A DNA stretch of 64,000 nucleotides, taken from the NCBI GenBank assembly GCA_023974075.1, contig CM043808.1, positions 20,544,136-20,608,135 of the forward strand, read 5' to 3'. A program made the translations under genes and the position numbers. The notes beneath the pieces were generated by a model. The model did no database searches, was not told the origin of the DNA, and saw nothing but the letters and a program-made list of their open reading frames with translations. Positions 56,961 through 64,000 of the stretch are shown piece by piece; within the stretch, counting starts at the first letter, position 1, and every line of letters begins with the position of its first letter. The stretch comes from Chaenocephalus aceratus. Taxonomy: Eukaryota > Chordata > Actinopteri > Perciformes > Channichthyidae.

Positions 56961-59900
56961 GTGAGTAAACCCTCTTATTGAACAAACTGAGAATAACTTT
57001 AATTTCTACATAACACTACAGTCATATGAAGACAGGTTGTATTGCCTACAGGATTTCATTTTCAAATGTGCCTTTCGGATCATAGCCTATAGCACATGAT
57101 GTTCCTCATTTAAGAGCATCACCACAAACAGGTTGTAGGTAGTTAAACAGAAACCCACAGAGGCATGCTCGGTTTTGCTTCTGCATGAGTTGATGGAAAC
57201 AGACTCTGCTAGATGCACTAATGAGATCTCTCACTCTGTGTTGGCTCAGGTGTGCACAGATTGATATGACCATTGACTTGGGATTTACGTTACATAAGGA
57301 GCTTGGAGGGTTCAACAGCGGGGAGAGATGATGTGCGCATGATTACCGGCTAATCCCAATGTTTTAACACCAATGTGACCCAGAGAGAGAGAGAGAGAGA
57401 GAGCGAGTCTGCAAATACTGTATACATGGTGTTAAGTTAACAGTTAGTTTAGCCTGGTTGGGAGTATTATTAAATGACCCAGACAAAAGGTTAACAAAAG
57501 CATATCCCTGCAAAGTGAAGTTAACCTAATAATAGGAATACAAAGATAGTGCTGGAAACAAGCGCGTTGACAGTAGCAACACAAGCCCTCACTTTCCTGT
57601 ACAAATTGTGTCTTTGTTCAGTAAGTAATACTTATTATAGATGCTACTACAGTGCCAAATCCAACCCAGACATCTAGATGTGCATTTAGTTTCCATCAGC
57701 CATAGATGTATTAGTACCAGCTGTTTCTCCAATTTTGTGTGATCTGCCAGATGTATGACTTGATAATATGCTAACATTTTCATGCAAACGTTTACTAACC
57801 TCTGACCACCAGCAATTCATTTTGGGTGAATGAGGCTGTTGCAAAAGTTGTGACCCTATAAGATTGTCATTCATTTGAGTTATAGTAATAGTCAGTCATT
57901 TCAGCTGTTTGTATTTCGAAAAAAGCATAAATATTTGACCACTGTTAACCCTCCAGCTTCACAGGATCTGACAGGTCACAGATTTGACTTCAACACCTGA
58001 CTCCACTCATACATCCTACTGTACTTCCCACTGTCTGCCACCAGGTGTCCACACCATACACTGCTGTATTTTTCGCAGCACACTTGTCGTTATCAGACAC
58101 TAATAAAACAGTTTATTCTTACCAAGCAAATTTGCCTCAGTAGGATTAACACTTATATCTTTAACATTTTGTTCAATATTTCAAAAATAAATGTGGTTGA
58201 TTATTAATAGTACGTAAGGTAATAGGTAATTGATTTATAATGTATTTCAATGTGAAACATCTTAAACGAGTCGTTACTTTACTTGTAGAGCATAGTTTGT
58301 CAGCGCATCTCTTATAAATAAAGTTGAGAAAAAAATGGTCAACATACGCAGAAGCAACTGCGGTCGACTGAGTGCTATTTTTAATATGATGCGTTTTCCA
58401 CTCACAAAACCCTCTATTCTTTAATGTAACCGTCCGCTGTGATTCAGAAGGGTTTTAAACAGAAGTGCATGTTGAGTTTTAGCCTTATTTCCTAGCTGTA
58501 AACTGCAGCAAGTTGTGAAACACGCAGCTGGTGTTGTTGTTGGGTAAAGGTGGGAGGAGCAGTAAAATCATAACAGCAGATCTACAAACGCTCTGCGCAG
58601 ACCCGCTCCTATACGCAGCATGCTACGCAGTGAGGGGGACTGCTTGGAAGTCAGTGGCGTTCCTCGCCTCACCCGACCCTCCGCTAACTTGTCCTCTAGG
58701 ATACATGTTTCAAGCTTCCCCACCAGCCGTAGCGTCGACATGCACAGAGTCGTTTCATAGTTGCAGGGTCGGTCGCGCAGGGTGTCCGTATGGCCGGAGC
58801 TTGCTGCAAGTGTAACTTCTCTCTGTCCGTGTTCAAGCGCTCTCTGTCGGTGGCGCCGCGTGGCTGCGGGTCCGCTCCTCGGTCCCTCCTCTCGTGCTGG
58901 AGACTGGGGGAGCGGGCCCTGCAGGAGGCCGCCCGACCCTCCATCGCCCTCAGACCCGCATGTTTTTACCGACACTCGACCTTCTCCTGTCTCTCTTGCC
59001 AGGAATCCATGAGTGAGAGTCTGCGGACCTGCTATCTGTATCTGAACCAAACCAGTCGCAGTTTTGCAGCTGTCATTCAAGCGCTGGACGGGGAGTTGAG
59101 GTGAGCCATGCAGAATATGTTTCTCTGTTGTCCACGTTCATAAAGCATACAACAACAACACCATCAGAGCACAGTGCAGAGTCTCTAGTTCTTATGAAAC
59201 ATCCATGTAGCCTGCTGTATAGAAAACGGTAGTTTCCCCACAGCAGACGCGTATTCATGACGTCCGCTGGAGCATCATAAATACGTCAGATAATGAAATT
59301 GCAGTCGATTCTCAAGGCACCGCAGTCTATTTTCCTAAATCCTTTTGAATTCTCCTATCCACTAATCCTTAAACCCGTGACCTTTCGCACAGAGGTTAAG
59401 CAATAGACTATAGGAATAGACGATAGTAGCTGACTTTAACTGCTGCCTTGGCTCCAGGTGGAGGGGTGTGTCTGCGGGCATGTTTTCTTCGTGAAGGGCA
59501 GATGGGCGTTGGCTGAGGTACTTCTCTTTTCTGCACTAGTAGTTCTCTGAGTAACACATGTGCATAATGTACACAAGATACATTAAAGTGATTAACATCG
59601 TCAACACCACTATCAGCAGTTTAAACATAAAACTCGGATTGCATCCATTATGTTATGTGCTGCATTTGTCTTTGATATTCATATATGTACCAAAAGTACC
59701 CACAAATGACGGTATCACCTGTGGAGTTGAACACAAGACACAGCTCCATGCAGACTGTTTGTGTCAGGCACTCAGAATGTATAAGTCATTCTTTTGAAGA
59801 CATTTTGCACATGATAGCTTATCAATTCAACAACAGGTATCAGCCTCAACAAACCAAAGTCCACTGCAGGACTTATTGATTTAAGTAATTTCTTGTACCA

Positions 59901-62709
59901 ATACAAACGCACAGTTGGCAATAGTTTGCTGTCATTTGCCAAGGAAATAAGGCTACATATATATGATGATGTATTTAGATTCTGTATGACAAAGCACTTT
60001 ATACAGTACATTTATTTTTTCTGTTGATCTACCTATGTAGCCTTATGTTTTTATCTGTTTGTTTTTATCTGTTTTGTGTTTAGCTATTATCTTATTTATT
60101 GATGTGTGTTTTGTCTTTTTGTATGTGATATGGACCTTGAGTCTGGAATAAAGATTGGAAAATACCTCAACAGATCAACAGAATGATTGATCAGCTTATC
60201 TGCTCATGTCTCAATGTCACACTTAATCAAACAAACACAGATGGACATTTAATGAGTAAGTTATTAAACATAAAATACACATCCTAAGTGTGTGGGTGTC
60301 CACTTTATATATCCTCAGTCGGAAAGAATCCTCTACATATAGACTGCCCTGACCTGTGACGACCTCTTTGACATGCCTGCTATTTTTGTCTTTTGATTCA
60401 AGGACATGCATCTTTTCAGTCAGCATGTGAAAAGACACTAAAAGCCTTCTCCTATCTTTCTGATCCAGGCATGCAGTTTGTATTTTCTACCTGGTGCTTC
60501 GAGCGCTGGACACGGTGGAGGACGACATGACGATTCCTATGGACAAGAAGGTCCCCATGCTGAATGATTTCCACACCTTCCTGTACCAGGATGAGTGGCG
60601 CTTCACCGAGAGCCATGAGAAAGACCGACAGGTTCTGGCAGATTTCCCCACGGTCAGTAGCTCGGCATGGTTTTACTTGGAACGGCCAGAAATATACTAG
60701 GCTCTCAAGAGTGTCATTTACCGATGTAGTTCCTTTATAAATGTCTAGGCTGGTATTCGATAGAAAAATCTGAAGTGAAATCTTTGTCACTTGTATCTGT
60801 TACTACAATCTTTATATGTACTTGCATTCCAGATATCAGTGGAGTTCAGAAACCTCGCTAAGGAATACCGAGACGTCATCTCAGATATCTGCCACCGTAT
60901 GGGAGTAGGAATGGCTGAGTTCCTGGAAAAGAAAGTGGGATCCATGAAGGAGTGGGACCTGGTAAATATCAACCTTATCTTAAAATAACAGCAAAAATGT
61001 TAGATAAATGACAGGAGTATAACAATGACTACAAAAGTACATATCCTTACAACACAAACAGATATCTAACACAGTTTATAATACCCTGCACTTTCCGTAA
61101 CATAAGATATGAAAAAATATATGCTATTTTATTTTTCTATATGCAATATTGACTTGTATCTCTGCAGCTTCATTCTGTCTTACCGATGTGTTTAAGTCAT
61201 TATGGTAACTTGATTTTGATGCAGTCTTACAATACACCACGTAAAACCTTCTATAAAACCAACAGTTTGTCTATGACTTTGACAATATTGAATAAATGTT
61301 TTGAAATCTTTGGATGTTAGAATAACTGTGTTTGCTTAATCATAAACCAGAATACATATCATGCTTGGACAATGAAATCTGATTCCATGTGGTCTTCTGT
61401 TATCCTCAGTATTGCCATTACGTGGCGGGGCTGGTTGGTATCGGCCTGTCTCAGCTGTTCTCTGCGTCCCAGCTGGAGGACCCAGAGGTGGGGCGTGACA
61501 CCGAGATGGCTAACTCCATGGGCCTGTTCCTCCAGAAGACGAACATCATCCGAGATTATCTGGAGGACATTCAGGTGGGACGTGCCTTCTGGCCTCAAGA
61601 GGTAAGAACCTGTCCTCTGTCCTGGTTTGAGTGTTTGTTTGCCTGATCACCACAGTTTTGAAATTTGATAGTAACAGAAATATACAGATTTTACAAACAA
61701 AGACCAACATTTTTAAGTCAGCTAGTGTCTCAAACATATTTTATGTATATTGTGTCTCTTACTAAATATAAAAACTGACACGATTCATTTTGACTTCTTG
61801 CTGATGTTGCTTAGAGGTTTACTGAATATTGATTTTTTTTTTTTTAAAACAGTACCATATCTGATGTGTTAATATCTCGTGTCCACGTGCAGGCTTGGAG
61901 TCAGTTTGCAGGTCGCCTGGAGGACTTTGCTCAGCCTGAGAAGCTGGACTCGGCTCTCTCCTGTCTCAACTTTCTGGTCACTGACGCTCTGCGACACGTC
62001 CCCGATGTTATCGCCTACCTGTCTCGCCTGCAAAACCAGAGCGTCTTCAACTTCTGCGCAATTCCACAGGTACACACTGACTTATGACTTATTACTGTGG
62101 CTGTGAGGTAGGTTATGGGTTCGATCCCAGCTCCTGCAAACAACATTTCGATGAATCCTTGGGCAAGATACTTATCCCAAAGTTGTTTCCTATAGAAGTG
62201 GTTGAATGTTAGCTTGCCTGAGGTGATTGCACTTTGCATGTCAAAGTTTGGATTCGTGAATAGTGACTTTGAGAAGTTGCAAAGAATGGATACATGCTTA
62301 TGAAAATGCTATATAAATACTGTCCATTTTACATTTACTACCTTTCAGTGTACTTCCTTTTCCATGGACTAAGACGAGATACAACGGCATCGCATCATTA
62401 AATGCTAACTGCTACTTGACCAACATGCAATATTGTTGATGAGAAAAAAGGAGTCAACAATATAGTATAAAAGATAGGAAACTTTACCAACAAGATAAAT
62501 GTCATTATTTCTTTAAGTCCTTTCCTTCAACTACATGTTTATCCTCTCCTGATCAGGTGATGGCAATAGCTACTCTGTCGACTTGCTACAACAACTCCAT
62601 GTTGTTCCAGGGAGTGGTGAAGATCAGGAAGGGGCAGGCGGTCACGCTCATGATGGAGGCCACCAACATGAGAGCCGTGCAGACCATCATGGCTCAGTAC
62701 AACCAGGAG
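56862..62709 (+). CDS. fdft1: Squalene synthase, first seven coding exons (partial)
   Basis: Condenses two farnesyl diphosphates to presqualene diphosphate and then, with NADPH, to squalene: the first committed step of sterol synthesis, on the ER. Exons 56862-56960, 59003-59100, 60469-60652, 60833-60961, 61410-61601, 61893-62069 and 62557-62709 join in phase to 344 codons. Landmarks fall at the human numbering: DTVEDD at 80-85, YCHY starting with the catalytic Tyr171, and DYLED at 219-223, the two Asp-rich Mg-binding motifs. The C-terminal exon with the membrane anchor (about 70 residues) lies beyond the window. All junctions are GT-AG. The human order GATA4-NEIL2-FDFT1 agrees with this position. 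Confidence 0.95.
58790..59002 (+). other. In-frame CpG-rich extension before fdft1 exon 2
   Basis: From an ATG at 58790, 71 codons run without a stop into exon 2 in its reading frame. The stretch is CpG-rich. The peptide is Cys-, Ser- and Arg-rich with few acidic residues ([22 protein letters not shown]), a composition like a mitochondrial or membrane-targeting leader. It may be an alternative first exon with its own promoter, or chance openness of GC-rich intron sequence that ends in a good acceptor (CTCTTGCCAG). Confidence 0.4.
59003..59100 (+). CDS. fdft1: fdft1 coding exon 2
   Basis: Encodes [20 protein letters not shown] and [12 protein letters not shown], the highly conserved substrate-binding start of the catalytic fold, ending TTGAG/GTGAGC with a split Arg codon. 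Confidence 0.96.
60105..60165 (+). mobile_element. LINE 3'-tail fragment in fdft1 intron
   Basis: GTGATATGGACCTTGAGTCT then GGAATAAAGATTGG resembles the 3' end of a fish LINE. Short and 5'-truncated. Confidence 0.4.
60469..60652 (+). CDS. fdft1: fdft1 coding exon 3
   Basis: Encodes [20 protein letters not shown], the first Asp-rich motif, through [11 protein letters not shown]. Acceptor TGATCCAG, donor CACG/GTCAGT (weaker than consensus). Confidence 0.96.
60833..60961 (+). CDS. fdft1: fdft1 coding exon 4
   Basis: Encodes [19 protein letters not shown] to [15 protein letters not shown] (43 codons). The last residue before the YCHY junction is Leu where the human protein has Lys. Confidence 0.95.
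61410..61601 (+). CDS. fdft1: fdft1 coding exon 5
   Basis: Encodes [20 protein letters not shown], with catalytic Tyr171 as first residue, and [20 protein letters not shown] with the second Asp-rich motif. 64 codons, phase 0 at both ends. Confidence 0.97.
61893..62069 (+). CDS. fdft1: fdft1 coding exon 6
   Basis: Encodes [20 protein letters not shown] to [13 protein letters not shown] (59 codons), including the conserved [10 protein letters not shown] block. Confidence 0.96.
62088..62335 (+). mobile_element. tRNA-derived SINE in fdft1 intron
   Basis: Begins with a B-box-like GGTTCGATCCC (about 62118-62130). It continues with CCTTGGGCAAGATACTTATC and ends with AATGCTATATAAATACTGTCC, the body and tail seen in common fish SINEs. 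It lies sense to the gene. Confidence 0.65.
62557..62709 (+). CDS. fdft1: fdft1 coding exon 7
   Basis: Encodes [17 protein letters not shown], then [20 protein letters not shown] to QYNQE (51 codons). The following donor is GAG/GTGGGT. No continuation exon was found up to 64000. Confidence 0.95.
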
Positions 62710-62769
62710 GTGGGTGTGTCGTCGTGTTTGCTGCCCTGCTTTCACCATATTGGTGCCCTTTAAAAAAAA

Positions 62770-63114
62770 ATATGTGTCTTTATTTGTTATCTTTTCAAAC
62801 AGCAATTTAACAACCACATGACTCATAAATGTCGATACATATTACTCAACCAGAAAAGAGAGGGGAAACAAAACCAAACAACACAAATAACCCCAAAAAG
62901 ACTAAACACAAATGTTTTACGAATACACCCATATTCATACATCATACAGCTCCAGCCATGATAATATCTAGCTTCTGCTTTTCTCCCAAGATTTTAATTC
63001 AGTAAAAAATGTTTATCCCACTTACATTTCCATTTCGTTCTGTTCTTTCTACTTCTTCCGTTTTTACAGGAAACACAGTTTCAGTCAAACGTTAAACCCA
63101 GTCAGTTAGTTCTG
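62770..63114. other. fdft1 intron sequence, nothing recognised
   Basis: AT-rich intron after exon 7. No continuation exon or repeat boundary was seen. Confidence 0.5.
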
Positions 63115-64000
63115 AGGCCTGTACTACGAAACAGGATTTTCGCTTAGCGAGCTAACTTCAGAGAAAACTCTGGATTTCCGGTCCTACGATGCTGGTTCAC
63201 TTCTTATCGGGCTAGATCTCCACGGTAACTTATGCTGAACGGCTAGCCTGCTCCGGAGCAGGCTAGGTTGCAGGCTAAGAGATCAACTCAGTGAAAGCAC
63301 TGCCTGCTGGCCAATCAGAGCTCAGTGTGCGTAGTTTAAAGCTATCAAGTCATATTTTGGGAGAAAGGAAATGCAGAAAAACTGCCGTTGCAGGAAAGAC
63401 GGCCGGCAAAAATCAACTGACTGTGTGAACGTGAAAATTAATAGAATATCACCTCCCATCTTCAGAGCAATCTGACTGTTATAACAGTAGCGTTAAGAAA
63501 GCTTACTTAAATATCTGCTACAACATAAGTAACCGGATCAAAGTAACATTACGTACAGTCCACGGCACTGTGAGTGCAGACGCCGATGTGTCCCATTATC
63601 ATACATATCACATCATAATGTATCATATATTTCCTTATCTGAGTCAGCTTCTTGAGCCGTATCTGGCCGTGCAACACTCACGGCCCGTCCACACAGCGGC
63701 GTGCGTTGATGCTTGCCTGTGGGCGTGTCTGAAACTCGACCAACAACCAATCACATGAATCTCCCGCCCCTGACACACAAGCAGCGGTTTGATTGGCTAG
63801 AGCTTGTACTGGCATATGATTCGATTGGCTGACGCTTCTGCCGAGGCGTCAAAAGTTGAACATTGCTCAACTTTTGCAGCGAGCCACGCAAGCAACGCTC
63901 CGCGTCGCTTCCCACAATGCAGTTCGGCGAAAAGTGACGTCACCCCATTCAAAGTGAATGGTGAAGCGTCAACGCACGCCGCTGTGTGGACGGGCCGTCA
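63115..64000. mobile_element. PIF/Harbinger-like element, left end (partial)
   Basis: GAGGCCTGTACTACGAAACAGGATTT at about 63114 has the form of a common fish Harbinger end. The body includes palindromic stretches such as CTGCTCCGGAGCAG (63249-63262). The right end is not seen before the window ends, and a MITE is inserted at 63681. Confidence 0.45.
63681..63997. mobile_element. MITE with long near-perfect TIR
   Basis: The left end CGGCCCGTCCACACAGCGGC and the right end are inverted copies with one difference in the first 30 bp. The flanks duplicate TCA (63678-63680 and 63998-64000). 317 bp with no ORF. The 3-bp duplication fits a Harbinger-type origin. It ends just before the window edge. 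Confidence 0.85.

Noticed and set aside
58568..59080. 170-codon minus-strand frame opposite fdft1 exon 2
   Set aside because: Antisense to a CpG-rich region and a conserved exon; no motif, and GC richness explains the lack of stops.

Overview
The window is nuclear DNA of a ray-finned (teleost) fish, probably a percomorph. The evidence is vertebrate genes with GT-AG introns (gata4, fdft1), abundant (CA)n/(TG)n tracts, and fish-typical L2 LINEs, hAT/Harbinger/Kolobok DNA transposons and a Ty3/Gypsy element. It is not bacterial: there are no operons, ribosome binding sites or CRISPR arrays.

Layout. 1-11.5 kb is a transposon-dense stretch: a plus-strand L2 carrying a perfect 54-bp-arm palindrome, a tRNA-Glu(CTC) gene, a hAT with a perfect 8-bp target duplication, and one minus-strand L2 copy (4466-11545) split by three hAT insertions, one nested in another. 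11.5-26.9 kb is mostly non-coding sequence with long dinucleotide repeats. It includes a Kolobok-type element (16734-18096) with a THAP-domain fragment and an oppositely oriented small acidic ORF, a possible minus-strand exon near 21 kb, and retroelement debris. 26.9-33.3 kb holds six coding exons of gata4 on the plus strand, joining in phase to 388 codons with both GATA zinc fingers intact. 34.9-36.1 kb on the minus strand is a broken single-exon gene whose H-x-E and S-P-C...C motifs suggest an AID/APOBEC-like deaminase. 37.4-45.9 kb is an inverted pair of about 1-kb promoter-like arms (the left one inflated by two transposons and a local tandem duplication) around a spacer with a four-layer nest of insertions. 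45.9-51.6 kb is a degenerate Ty3/Gypsy element with a probable 5' LTR abutting the right arm. 52.1-54.0 kb is another minus-strand L2. 56.6-62.7 kb holds the first seven coding exons of fdft1 (squalene synthase); its last exon lies beyond the window. A CpG-rich in-frame extension upstream of exon 2 may be an alternative first exon. The right end has a SINE, a Harbinger-like end and a short MITE ending just before the window edge.

The two functional protein genes work separately: Gata4 is a cardiac/endodermal transcription factor, and squalene synthase commits farnesyl diphosphate to sterols. Their adjacency matches human 8p23.1 (GATA4-NEIL2-FDFT1), although no neil2 is recognisable here and the gap holds the deaminase-like remnant and transposons. 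Boundaries and splice sites were read by eye; no alignment or database search was run.
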